From contig JARUKX010000018.1 in NCBI GenBank assembly GCA_029688825.1, forward strand, positions 1-64,000: 64,000 nucleotides of DNA, given 5' to 3'. Of this stretch, positions 27,693-36,029 are shown piece by piece; positions within the stretch are counted from its first letter, which is position 1, and each line of letters opens with the position of its first letter. The notes beneath the pieces were generated by a model. The model was not told where the DNA came from and made no database searches. It saw nothing but the letters and a program-made list of their open reading frames with translations. The position numbers and the translations under genes are program-made. The stretch comes from Haloarculaceae archaeon H-GB1-1. GTDB taxonomy: Archaea; Halobacteriota; Halobacteria; Halobacteriales; Haloarculaceae.

Positions 27693-27914
27693 TCAGCAGC
27701 AGTCGGGGTCGTCGGGCGACCATTCGCACGCGTCGCCAGTCGTCAGGCTGTTCTCGTCCACGTAGGTCGAGAGACAGGCGTAGTTGCAGAAATACGTCGG
27801 CGACCCACAGTCGTCGGTACAGTCGCGCACACAGATCGGGTCGTGGTCGAAGATCCGGGACTCGCAGTAGGCACAGGTCTCGTCGGCGTCGGGGAGTTCG
27901 ACGGTCGTAGACAT
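27693..27914 (-). CDS. Cys-rich small protein (10 Cys in 73 residues)
   Basis: The ATG at 27914 gives a 73-residue protein with Cys at 14, 17, 28, 32, 36, 43, 47, 63, 72 and 73, including CAYC and CNYAC pairs. The pattern suggests a TRASH-like or zinc-ribbon metal-binding fold. A longer upstream extension has no support. It lies inside the copper operon, so it may be a metal carrier or a sensor. Family not recognised. Confidence 0.65.
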   Translation of the reverse strand: MSTTVELPDADETCAYCESRIFDHDPICVRDCTDDCGSPTYFCNYACLSTYVDENSLTTGDACEWSPDDPDCC

Positions 27915-28006
27915 ACCTGCGCTTCGGGTGAGAGTCAAGAAAGTATTTCGCCAGTTGAGCATCCAGGCTTCGACTTCTGGCTGGCAGTGGTGGTCGTGTG
28001 CCTGGA

Positions 28007-28126
28007 CTACCAAAGTTCAGTTGCCCCGATCATCGGGTCGCCAACACACTCCGGGCAGACATCGGTGTCGGATCCCTCCAGACAGTGCTGGTGGCAGCAG
28101 TACCCGCAGTGCTCGCAGACGAACAC
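28007..28126 (-). CDS. Mini zinc-finger/metal-binding protein (39 aa)
   Basis: A 39-codon gene with only one possible start, GTG at 28126; a TAG lies three codons upstream in frame. It encodes MFVCEHCGYCCHQHC, then CPEC, with seven Cys and three His arranged as two CxxC-type knuckles. It sits between two clearly real genes on the same strand with normal spacing. Haloarchaeal genomes encode many such tiny CPxCG-related proteins. The function is unknown, but the copper operon context suggests metal handling. Confidence 0.6.
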   Translation of the reverse strand: MFVCEHCGYCCHQHCLEGSDTDVCPECVGDPMIGATELW

Positions 28127-28231
28127 CTCTCGTCGCTAGCGTATCAGGAATCACAGAGGGAATACCGAGATCGACTACTGGCTCGTGATCAACGAGCGTG
28201 AGGGCCTCCACACGTACAGATTCGAGAGGCT

Positions 28232-29008
28232 TCAGTTCCGTTGCTTCTTCACCAATCGCTCACGGCGTCGCTGGAACTCAGCTTCGTCGATCTCTCCTCG
28301 CGCGTAGCGGCGTCGAAGGGTCTCCATCGCAGCATCGTCACTCCCGTGGGATGACCCATCTCGCCCTAGAGCCCAGTAGAGGAGCCCGCCGAGTAGCCCG
28401 AGCAGTCCGAGTCCCCCACCCACGAACGGCAATCCGCCGGACCAGCCGCCGTTCCGGCCGCTCATCGCACCGCCGTTTCGACCGTTCATCATTCCAGCAC
28501 CAGAACTCGTGCCGTGACCCATCATTCCGTCATCGGGGCTCGCGTCACCTCCGGTACTCGATCCGTACGCGACAGAGCCTCGCTCGACGATCGCGTCGCT
28601 GTCCGGCACCTCACCGTCCGGGATCGGGCTCTCTTCGGCTGGACCGCCAGGGCTGCCGACGACGATGCGACCGACCATGCCGACCGATTTGTGCGGGATG
28701 CAGTAGTAGTCGTACGTGCCCGGTTCCGTGAACGTGTACTCGAATCCTCCCGACGATATGACGCCACTATCGAATGCGCTGGCCTCCGATGGAACCCGGC
28801 TCTCGTAGGCTGTCGCCGAGTGTGCCCCGGCTGCTATCTCGAAGCGAACGGTCGTGCCGGGGTCGACGTGGAGCCCGATCGGATCGAAGTAGTTGGTGCC
28901 CATCCTGACGACGGGCGTCTCCTGTGCAACAGCTGGCCGGGTGAGTCCCGCAGTCGCGCCTATGCCGACCCCGATCGATCCCAGAAATTCGCGTCTACTG
29001 TAGTTCAT
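28232..29008 (-). CDS. Plastocyanin/halocyanin domain fused to a SHOCT membrane tail
   Basis: A 258-residue Tat-exported protein (SRREFLG). Residues about 32-118 form a blue-copper domain with ligands His63, Cys103, His106 and Met111 (GAHSATAY; CIPHKSVGM). A Met/Gly/Asn-rich linker (GMMGHGTSSGAGMMNGRNGG) leads to one transmembrane helix (about 192-214) and a cytoplasmic SHOCT motif (METLRRRYARGEIDEAEF). The fusion links an external copper protein to the same SHOCT tail used by neighbouring genes. Confidence 0.87.
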   Translation of the reverse strand: MNYSRREFLGSIGVGIGATAGLTRPAVAQETPVVRMGTNYFDPIGLHVDPGTTVRFEIAAGAHSATAYESRVPSEASAFDSGVISSGGFEYTFTEPGTYDYYCIPHKSVGMVGRIVVGSPGGPAEESPIPDGEVPDSDAIVERGSVAYGSSTGGDASPDDGMMGHGTSSGAGMMNGRNGGAMSGRNGGWSGGLPFVGGGLGLLGLLGGLLYWALGRDGSSHGSDDAAMETLRRRYARGEIDEAEFQRRRERLVKKQRN

Positions 29009-29029
29009 GGGCTGGTGTAGTTGTCTCCG

Positions 29030-29338
29030 TCATCCTCGAACGATGCTGGCGATCCGTTGGGCGAGCCCGGTCGATTGCTGGTCTGCGCGTTCGATAGCCG
29101 CCTCCAGCTCGTCCCGATCGACGATGCCGATGAACTCGTCAGCACGTTCCCCGTTCGCGTATACGAGCGTCGTGGGCGTCTTTCGGACACCGTACTCCTC
29201 GGCCGTCTCCAGATCGGTCTGGATGTCGACCTCTCGGAACTCGACGTCCGGATACGCATCCTCGAGACCCTCGTTCTTCTCTCGCTGCGTTGCGCACGCC
29301 CTGCACGTCTCTTGGGTGAAGAGGAGTACTTCGGTCAT
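29030..29338 (-). CDS. Thioredoxin/glutaredoxin-like protein with CRAC motif
   Basis: A 102-residue thioredoxin-fold protein. The active site is TCRAC (Cys12 and Cys15), followed by TPTTLVYANGERADEF, the cis-Pro region of the fold. There is no signal peptide, so it is cytoplasmic. It lies 21 bases after the upstream end of the plastocyanin-SHOCT gene, in the same direction. It could reduce disulfides of metal carriers. An ATTCGAAAG motif lies 44 bases upstream. Confidence 0.85.
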   Translation of the reverse strand: MTEVLLFTQETCRACATQREKNEGLEDAYPDVEFREVDIQTDLETAEEYGVRKTPTTLVYANGERADEFIGIVDRDELEAAIERADQQSTGLAQRIASIVRG

Positions 29339-29462
29339 AGTGTATAGTATGGTATTGCAACTTATTCACATTTCTATTCACATTCGAAAGCTGTGAGGGG
29401 CACAGATTTCGGATTCCGAGGAAACGGACGCGAGCAACCCCTGGGGTGGGTGGGTGAGCCGA

Positions 29463-29816
29463 TCACTCCGAGCGTTCGAGCCTGCTCCGACGAGCTTCGA
29501 ACTCTTCGTCGGTGAGATCGCCACGGGCGTACGTAGTGCGAAGTTCCTCCATCGCGGGGTTCCGCGACGACTGCGATCCCGTCAGCCGGCGGAAGATGAG
29601 GTATCCGCCACCGAACAGGACGAGGAGGAAGACCAGTGGGACGAGCATCCCGACGAGCGGCCACCAGCCGCTGGCCGTTCCGTAGCCGCCCATCATTCCA
29701 CCGTAACCCATCATTCCGCCGAATCCCATCCCCATCGTGAGCACGGGTAGGACGATTATCGCCCCGAGGACGAGCAGGACGATAGTCGTGGTGTCGAGTT
29801 GATTCGATGACGACAT
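29463..29816 (-). CDS. SHOCT-domain membrane protein
   Basis: A 117-residue protein with an N-terminal helix (IVLLVLGAIIVLPVLTMG), a Met/Gly-rich loop (GFGGMMGYGGMMGGYG) and a second helix (LVGMLVPLVFLLVLFGGGYL). The SHOCT motif is MEELRTTYARGDLTDEEFEA. It begins six bases after the DUF302 gene ends and is probably translated with it. It is a close paralog of the SHOCT proteins at 27195 and 30335. Confidence 0.82.
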   Translation of the reverse strand: MSSSNQLDTTTIVLLVLGAIIVLPVLTMGMGFGGMMGYGGMMGGYGTASGWWPLVGMLVPLVFLLVLFGGGYLIFRRLTGSQSSRNPAMEELRTTYARGDLTDEEFEARRSRLERSE

Positions 29817-29822
29817 CGCTAC

Positions 29823-30239
29823 TTAGACCTCCGACGAGGATTCGAGTTCGTCAGCGACACTGGCGAGGACGCGCTCGAAACGCTCGGTGACCTCGGTCGA
29901 AATCGAATCGAGTGCCTCGTTGCCGGCGATACCGACGAGTTGTTTCGGGTCGACGGCACTCACCATGACTTCGCCATCGGTCGTTTCGTAGACGATGACG
30001 TTACAGGGGAGGACCGCGCCGAGTTCGATCTCTTCGTTCAGCCCCTCGTGAGCGAGTGACGGATTGCACGCCCCGAGGATGCGGTACTGTCGAAACTCCT
30101 CGCCGAGTTTCTCCTCGAGCGTCGCCTGGACGTCGATGTCACAGAGGACGCCGAATCCTTCGTCTTCGAGCGCAGCAATCGTCGTGTCGACGACATGGTC
30201 GAACTCTCCGGTAACTGCAGTCTGTATTGTGTATTCCAT
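29823..30239 (-). CDS. DUF302 family protein
   Basis: A 138-residue soluble protein with the DUF302 pattern: an N-terminal FDHVVDTTIAALEDEGFGVL, then YRILGACNPSLAHEGLNEE, then LPCNVIVYE. DUF302 proteins are small, often next to copper or redox genes, and may bind a ligand through the Cys-Asn region. It lies between two SHOCT genes in the copper operon. Confidence 0.88.
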   Translation of the reverse strand: MEYTIQTAVTGEFDHVVDTTIAALEDEGFGVLCDIDVQATLEEKLGEEFRQYRILGACNPSLAHEGLNEEIELGAVLPCNVIVYETTDGEVMVSAVDPKQLVGIAGNEALDSISTEVTERFERVLASVADELESSSEV

Positions 30240-30334
30240 GGGATATCATACTCCGGCTACGGGGTTAACGGTTGGGCGCCGCAACGGCGGGCGGTGGGTG
30301 TGTGGTACACCGGTTGGAACAGCAACTGTTCCGG

Positions 30335-30691
30335 TCATCCGGCACGTTCGAGCTGTTTTCGCCGTCGATCGAATTCGTCGTCCGAGAGCTCACCGCGGGC
30401 GTAACGCTCGCGGAGAACCGACAGCGACTGCGCATCGGTCCCGCCGGACGTTCGGTTGAGTAGCACAGAGACGAGATAGAGCGGAACGGCGACGAGGAGG
30501 CCCATCCAGAGGAGTCCCCAGAGCCCCATCGCTCCGCCGAAGAGTCCCCAGCCGCCGCCCATCATGCCGCCGCCGTAACTTCCGCCACTGTGGGCAGCAG
30601 CCGTTCCAGTCGCCGCGACCAGCAGCGGGACGGCGAGTATCGTGAGTCGACGAGCAGTGCGTCCGACGTGAGAGGTGAGTTGCATCATCAT
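30335..30691 (-). CDS. SHOCT-domain membrane protein, exported form
   Basis: About 118 aa, starting at one of three consecutive ATG codons (30691, 30688 or 30685). A cleavable-looking signal ends near AAAHSGG. A Gly/Met-rich segment (SYGGGMMGGGWGLFGGAMG) and one or two transmembrane helices follow, and the C-terminal SHOCT motif is LRERYARGELSDDEFDRRR. It has the same Met-rich loop as the other SHOCT genes of this operon. Confidence 0.78.
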   Translation of the reverse strand: MMMQLTSHVGRTARRLTILAVPLLVAATGTAAAHSGGSYGGGMMGGGWGLFGGAMGLWGLLWMGLLVAVPLYLVSVLLNRTSGGTDAQSLSVLRERYARGELSDDEFDRRRKQLERAG

Positions 30692-30745
30692 CTCGAGGTG
30701 GTGAATCGCGGTGTTCGGCTGGAGCAATCGAAACGGTCAGAGCCG

Positions 30746-31042
30746 TCAGCAATGGCCCCGTCCGTACATCCCGCCGTCGTAGTCGTCCTCAGCCATGTCC
30801 TGAGCCATCTCGTCGACGGTCACACCCATGTGCGACTCCATCCACTCGACGCTACCAGAGCCCATGTGTTCGGTCATCTGCGTCTCCATCCAGGCCGCCC
30901 AGTCGTCGGCGGCCCTGTCGGACGGGGGCGCGTCGTCTGTGGTCGCATCGTTGCCGTGTGCGCTGACCACGGGGACGGCGAACGCGAGTCCGACGATCGC
31001 GAACGCCACGAGCAGCCAGCGGCCGAGTTTGAAGTTGGTCAT
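30746..31042 (-). CDS. Exported Met-rich acidic protein (candidate Cu(I) binder)
   Basis: A 98-residue protein. The N-terminal hydrophobic signal ends near VVSAHG, and the mature part is acidic with eight Met in about 70 residues, in pairs such as WMETQMTEHM and WMESHM. The last residues are GMYGRGHC. Met/His-rich exported proteins of this size act as copper buffers in other systems. No family was recognised. It lies between the multicopper oxidase and SHOCT genes. Confidence 0.65.
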   Translation of the reverse strand: MTNFKLGRWLLVAFAIVGLAFAVPVVSAHGNDATTDDAPPSDRAADDWAAWMETQMTEHMGSGSVEWMESHMGVTVDEMAQDMAEDDYDGGMYGRGHC

Positions 31043-31272
31043 TGTCTTTCTCCTCGGTTACTCGTAGGACCGCTCGGGAGTTATCACGATGGGTGTGAAC
31101 CCACGCAGGAGAACGTTCGAGAACGTGTATAAGTCGATGTAACCGTCTTTCAGGACGAGGAACGTTCCTCCGTCTCGAATTCGCTGGCTTGACACGCTAC
31201 CCTTCTCCCGGGACAGGACCACGACCATCCGAACGGCACTGTGAACGATCCGAAACGGGGCTTTCAACGGGG

Positions 31273-32722
31273 TCACTCGACGTATCTCACGACACGCGCC
31301 ATCCCCGCGTCGAGATGGTACAGATTGTGGCAGTGGAACAGCCATCGGCCGGGATTGTCCGCGTGGAAGTCGATCGTCACCTGCCCCCCGATGTCCCGGA
31401 ACCATGACGGTGTCTTTGACCGCGTTGCCCACCTGGAAGAAGTGGCCGTGAAGGTGCATCGGATGAACGACCGGGCTCTGATTGGTCATCCGAATCCGGA
31501 CGTGTTCTCCGGGCCGAATCTGGAGCGGATCGGCGTCCGGGTAGGCCTGCCCGTCTATCGTCCACGTGTAGGACTGACCCCTGCCGCGTGAGAGGGTCAG
31601 ATCGAACGTTCGGTCCGGATCGCCACTCACCCCGTCGAGCGAGGTGATCGCCCGCAGGTCTCCGTACTGCAGTTGGTTACTCGCCGACGACGGGCGCTGT
31701 GGGCTCCCCCCGCCCGCTGACTCGTACTCGAGGACAGCCCTGGCTGGTGGTTCGTTTCCATCGAGCGCATCTGCTTGAACGGCCCAGGTGCCGGGGTTCG
31801 TCGCCTCAACCACGACATCGTAGCGCTCACCGGCCCCGAAGGTGAACGAGTCGACGGCGACGGGTTCGACAGGTCGACCATCGGCGTGGGTCACCGTCAT
31901 CTCGTGGCCGGCGATCCGGACACCGAAGACCGTCGCACTGGCGGCGTTCACGAACCGGAAGCGAATCCGCTCGCCCTCCGTAACGTCGAACGTCTGGGGA
32001 TTCTCGGGGAGTCGACCATTTATCAGGAGTCCCTCGTACGGCGGCCGAACGTCTCCCATCATGTCCCCGTTGCCGCTCATTCCACCGCCGCCCATCCCGC
32101 CACCGTCTCCCCTCCCGCTGTTGGACGGAAGACGGGGCGCTCTGGGGAGGTAATCGTCGACCACGACGACGTACTCGCGGTCGTATTCGACGTGCGGGTC
32201 GCGTTCTTCGACGATCAATGGACCGAGCAAGCCCCGGTCGAGTTGGAGTCCGACGTGGCTGTGATAAAAGTACGTCCCGGCGGGTTCGGCACGGAACGTG
32301 TACGTGAACGTGTCGCCGGAAGCGATCGGTTCCTGGGTCACGTTCGGCACGCCGTCGACCGGATTCGGAACGGGAACCCCGTGCCAGTGAATCGTCGTCT
32401 CCTCCCGGAGGTCGTTGGCCAGTTCGACGCTGAGTACGTCACCCTCCTGAACGCGTAGCTCCGGTCCCGGGAACTGCCCCTCGTACATCCAGTTGGTCGT
32501 CGACGTATCGGGTGCCGGTCGAACCGTCCCGGAGGCCGCGGTGAGGCTGACGGCTGTATCTGGGTCGGACGTGACTGTCGAGCGTGGCGTCACCTCTCGA
32601 CCCCCGCCGTCGGCGGTGCCCGGGAGCGGGCCGGAACAGCCCGCGAGCGCACCGAGGGTGGTCGCCCCTGCCAGCTGGAGGAGTCTACGACGAGAGAGCG
32701 TGCTCTGTTCTCTATGCGGCAC
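31273..32722 (-). pseudogene. Multicopper oxidase with one-base frameshift near the C terminus
   Basis: Three-domain multicopper oxidase (laccase/CopA-type). It has a Tat-like LSRRRLLQ signal, a lipobox-like LAGC, and copper motifs HWHG, HSH and HPMHLHGH in the main frame. The run of six C on the plus strand (31384-31389; six G on the coding strand) shifts the frame. The last motif, HCHNLYHLDAGM, and the natural stop at 31273 are only read if one G is removed. The restored protein is about 482 aa. As written, the frame runs on to 31058 with unrelated sequence. It could be a sequencing error or a real inactivation or phase-variable tract. The GTG start at 32722 overlaps the rhodanese gene by 11 bases. 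Confidence 0.85.
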
Positions 32723-33107
32723 AGTTGTTCGGCCCCAGTTCGAGTTCCTTACCCGAGTCGCCGAGCCGGCCCGTGAAGGGTTGGCCGGGCGTGCCATCCT
32801 CGTCGCGCCCGTCGCTCGTGACGATGAGGTGGCCAGGCAGAATCATCGTGTCGTCCGGGAGGTCATAGATCGTCTCGTGGAGCGAGTCGGACTGCAGTTC
32901 CGCTCCACGCGAGGCGTCGCCGACCAGTGCGTTCACCTCGTTCAATTGGTCTTCACTCAACCCCTCGTCGGGGTCAGACGGAACGTTCTCTGCGTCGTGT
33001 ACGTGCCAGGCCTCGAAGCTGTCTTCGTGACGCGTGTCGATGAGCGTGAACTGTTCGTCGGCGTCGATCTTGTCCGCGAGTTGTTCCGCAGTGATGTCTT
33101 TGACCAT
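32712..33107 (-). pseudogene. Hybrid rhodanese/MBL-fold remnant with its middle deleted
   Basis: A 131-residue ORF. The first about 60 residues match the N-terminal rhodanese half of haloarchaeal rhodanese-MBL proteins (TLIDTRHEDSFEAWHVHDAE). The rest matches the C-terminal end of the metallo-beta-lactamase half (LHETIYDLPDDTMILPGH). The rhodanese Cys and the MBL HxHxDH metal motif, normally in between, are absent. The join is near the GD at residues 63-64 (about 32915-32921). It is the first gene of the copper operon and overlaps the oxidase gene. Confidence 0.75.
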
Positions 33108-33170
33108 CGAAATTCACGTGTACAGAGTCTGGTCGCCGTTCGTTGGAGCTGTCGCGAGTACCGCCGCTAT

Positions 33171-34955
33171 CTAGCGCGTTCGATTACGCCCATCTTCGGG
33201 GAAAGCGTTCCCACGGGGAACCATGGACGTCTCGCAGTACACCTCACCGTTCTGATAGTCGACGCCCGGCTGGATGAACGGATACGGTCCGTCGGCGGGG
33301 GTGTTCTGGGCTTTCCCACCGTCGTCCGCGGTCTCGACCAGCCCCATCACCTCGTAGTCGACTGGCGAGTGTTCTTCGAGGTACTCGACGATGACGTCGA
33401 CCGGAATCGTCTCGTCGTCCACCTCGACGTCCTGGAACGGGAACCCGCAGTTGCCGAGGTCGCGTTCCGGGTCACCAGGACGGCGGAACGTCGCCACCGA
33501 GTATGTCTCTTCCGGGTCGACCGGATTGCCGTCGATTCGCATCTCGACGAGGCGACGGCCACGCTTTGCGGTCGGGTCGACGGTCACCTCGACGTTCGAA
33601 GAGAAGTTCCGGATGCGGCCGTCCTCCTGATTGTAGGGGTACGGCGAGAAGTTGTCCTCGAGGAACTCCTCCATGTGGCCCGTGAGTTGCTGGCCGTACG
33701 CGACGCCGCGGGCGACGGGCGTCGCCATCGGGAAGAACGTGTACAGCTGGCCGAGGGTGATATCGCCGGGCGGGATGGCGGTCCCGTACCGGAACCCGTG
33801 GGAGACGGCCAGTTCGGCGTCGAAGTGCGCCTGGAGTGCGTCGTTGAACAGCGTGTTCCAGGCGCTCTCGAGGAACGACTGTCGGTAGAGCCGCGTCTCC
33901 GTCTCCCCGACGACCGTATCGAGAGGACGGTCGAGCGTGCCGGCTCCGCGCTCGAACCCGGGGTCGTCTTCGAAGAACCGCTCGCGAACGGCCTCGACCG
34001 TCTCCTGTGCGTCGGCGTCCGGTTCCGGTGTGTGCTCGCCGTCCACAGTCAGACAGTAGAGGTGGTGACGGAACTGGAGCTCCCCGTCCCGAACCCGGAG
34101 GTCGACGCGCCCGAGCGCGTCGCCCATCCCGGACTCGACGACCACGGTGTCATTCTCCTCGACGACGATCGGGTCGTAGGTGTACTCGTGGGTGTGGGCG
34201 CTGAACATCACGTCGACGCTCGCACAGTCCTTTGCAGCCTGGACCATCCAGGGTAGGCCGATCTCGGTGACCGCGACCACGACGTCCGCACCATCTTCGC
34301 GGGCCGCCTGTGCGGACTCTTCGAGGAGCGCGGGATGCTTCCCGAAGCGGTACTTCCCCTCCCAGAACGCTGAGGCCATCCGGTCGACGTAGACGTTCGT
34401 CATGCCGACGACGCCTACTGATAGTCCGCCGACATCGAGGACGCTGTACGCGTCGTACAGCCGCTCGCGAGTTCCCCAGTCGTAGAGGTTGTTCGCGAGC
34501 ACCGGTGCGTCGAGGGCGTCCATTAGGTCCACGAAGTTGCCGTCCTCGGCGGCTTCGTTCGAGTAGTCCCAGTTCCCGGGGACGTAGACGTCGGGTGCGA
34601 CGTGTTCGCTGATGGGATCGAGCATCGCTCGCCCGTCGGTGTAAGTGGTCACCGCTGAGCCGTGGAACGTGTCTCCACTCATGAGCGTACAAACCTCGTA
34701 GTCCTCGCGGAGCTCGTCGAGTTTGGCCGCGAGCAGCGGAACCCCGCCACCGCGCTCGATAACGCGGTCGTCGTCTCCGAAGTCGAAGTTCGGCTTCGAC
34801 GTTGGGTTGTCGTAATAGACCTGGTAGCGTGGGGTGAGCTGTCCGTGGAGGTCGCTGACGTGCGCGAAGACGACGTCTGGGTCGCCCGTCCTGTCACGCG
34901 CAGGCTCACCGTCGAGGGATTGCCACTCGCCAACGGATGTCTCGTCCTGGTTCAT
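33171..34955 (-). CDS. SoxB-like metallophosphoesterase / 5'-nucleotidase superfamily
   Basis: A 594-residue two-domain hydrolase. N-terminal metal motifs are VSDLHGQL, SGDTFHG, PGNWDYS and SAHTHEYTYD. The C-terminal 5'-nucleotidase domain has SHGFRYGTAIPPGD and TFFPMATPVARG. Trp replaces the His of the usual GNHD/E, as in SoxB thiosulfohydrolases (GHWEF), so the SoxB branch is more likely than a nucleotidase. No Tat signal is visible, unlike bacterial SoxB, so it may be cytoplasmic. Neighbours are sulfur-related (rhodanese remnant, TauE/SafE). Confidence 0.78.
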   Translation of the reverse strand: MNQDETSVGEWQSLDGEPARDRTGDPDVVFAHVSDLHGQLTPRYQVYYDNPTSKPNFDFGDDDRVIERGGGVPLLAAKLDELREDYEVCTLMSGDTFHGSAVTTYTDGRAMLDPISEHVAPDVYVPGNWDYSNEAAEDGNFVDLMDALDAPVLANNLYDWGTRERLYDAYSVLDVGGLSVGVVGMTNVYVDRMASAFWEGKYRFGKHPALLEESAQAAREDGADVVVAVTEIGLPWMVQAAKDCASVDVMFSAHTHEYTYDPIVVEENDTVVVESGMGDALGRVDLRVRDGELQFRHHLYCLTVDGEHTPEPDADAQETVEAVRERFFEDDPGFERGAGTLDRPLDTVVGETETRLYRQSFLESAWNTLFNDALQAHFDAELAVSHGFRYGTAIPPGDITLGQLYTFFPMATPVARGVAYGQQLTGHMEEFLEDNFSPYPYNQEDGRIRNFSSNVEVTVDPTAKRGRRLVEMRIDGNPVDPEETYSVATFRRPGDPERDLGNCGFPFQDVEVDDETIPVDVIVEYLEEHSPVDYEVMGLVETADDGGKAQNTPADGPYPFIQPGVDYQNGEVYCETSMVPRGNAFPEDGRNRTR

Positions 34956-35147
34956 CGTGACGCGACTGTAGATACGACCGTTGGCTGTTCATGAATTGTG
35001 GTTGAAATTCGAAAGACCGAACACGACCGTGTACGGGTTCGCTGTCGGTTACATATCCGATCGAACGCCGAGACGGGTCGCGTTCGGTTTCCAAACCAGT
35101 CTCGTAGTGCGTTCTAGTGGCAGGGCCAAAAGGTGAGTGAGCACTGG

Positions 35148-35190
35148 CCTTCGGTTTCTGAGGGAGAACTCGCCTAAGGGTGGAGGCCGT
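35148..35190 (+). promoter_or_regulatory. Promoter block shared with copZ (TauE copy)
   Basis: AGGGAGAACTCGCCTAAG at 35161-35178 matches AGGGAGAATTCGCATAAG at 44491-44508 (16 of 18 bases). The similarity continues into the spacer, 22 of 30 bases overall. Both are about 42-48 bases before the first start codon of the downstream gene or uORF. Probably a shared BRE/TATA plus operator. Confidence 0.55.
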
Positions 35191-35208
35191 AGTAGTGGCC
35201 GAGCAGAG

Positions 35209-35247
35209 ATGTACGCCCTCGTTCGAACGTCGGGGTGGTCTCGATGA
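35209..35247 (+). CDS. Possible 12-residue leader peptide before TauE
   Basis: ATG at 35209, about 30 bases downstream of the promoter block, reads MYALVRTSGWSR and stops at TGA 35245-35247. The stop overlaps the ATG of the exporter gene (ATGA). The position fits a leaderless short ORF coupled to the next gene. It may equally be chance. Confidence 0.35.
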   Translation: MYALVRTSGWSR

Positions 35248-36029
35248 CAGCTAACTGGGTACCGACGGGGCTGTCAGCGGTCGTCATCCTCGTTGCGTCC
35301 GTCGTTCACGGGATCGCCGGGTTCGGCTTCGCGCAGGTGTCGATGGGTCTGATGCCGCTGTTCCGGTCGCCTTCGAGCGCCTCGATCATCTTCACCGCGA
35401 CGGCAGTCGTGAGTAACGCCCGTGTCTGGTGGAGCGTCCGGGAGGCATTCGACTGGCGCAAGTGGATCGTTCCTGTCGGCGGACTCGTCGTCGGGATGCC
35501 GCTCGGCATCTACGTATTCAGCATGTTCAACAAGGCACAGATGCGCGTCGCTATCGGGGTAGTTCTCGTGCTCGCGGTCGTCATCGTCGGCGCGACACAG
35601 CAACTCGACGTCGTCACCGACTGGATCGACGCCCGGGACTACCGACCGGGGAAGATCGTCGGTGCGACGGCGGGTCTCCTTGCGGGGATTTTCGGCGGCG
35701 CGGTCGCCGTCCCCGGCCCGCCGATGATCGTCTACGGGGCGTTCATGTCCGCAAGCGGCTTCTGGAGCGGTGAAGAGATGAAGGCGACGTTCACGGCCTT
35801 CTTCGGGACGCTCATGCTGTACCGCCTCGGAAGCCTCACCTACACGGGAGCCGTGACGACGCCGCTGATGATCGAGGCTGCCATCGCCATTCCGATGGTG
35901 TTCATCGGCGCTTGGGTCGGTGTGTACATCTTCGACCACATCCCCGAGCGTATCTTCCAGTGGGTCGTGCTGGCGCTGCTAACCGTGAACGCATTCGTCC
36001 TCCTGTTCACGGCTGTTCCGGAACTCTAA
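35244..36029 (+). CDS. TauE/SafE family sulfite exporter-like protein
   Basis: Membrane protein of about 261 aa with seven to eight helices and the duplicated TauE/SafE motif: HGIAGFGFAQVSMG in the first half and AGIFGGAVAVPGPPMIVYG in the second. The family exports sulfite or other sulfonates and organic anions. The ATG at 35244 is chosen because a short leader ORF is coupled to it; a GTG at 35235 would add three residues. Its promoter block matches that of the copper chaperone gene, so it may belong to the copper response. Confidence 0.87.
   Translation: MTANWVPTGLSAVVILVASVVHGIAGFGFAQVSMGLMPLFRSPSSASIIFTATAVVSNARVWWSVREAFDWRKWIVPVGGLVVGMPLGIYVFSMFNKAQMRVAIGVVLVLAVVIVGATQQLDVVTDWIDARDYRPGKIVGATAGLLAGIFGGAVAVPGPPMIVYGAFMSASGFWSGEEMKATFTAFFGTLMLYRLGSLTYTGAVTTPLMIEAAIAIPMVFIGAWVGVYIFDHIPERIFQWVVLALLTVNAFVLLFTAVPEL

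Noticed and set aside
31058-31272. Extra C-terminal 70 residues of the multicopper oxidase
   Set aside because: Out-of-frame continuation after the frameshift; has no family similarity.
32493-34256. 587-aa plus-strand ORF
   Set aside because: Antisense to the SoxB-like gene; Val/Arg-rich shadow.
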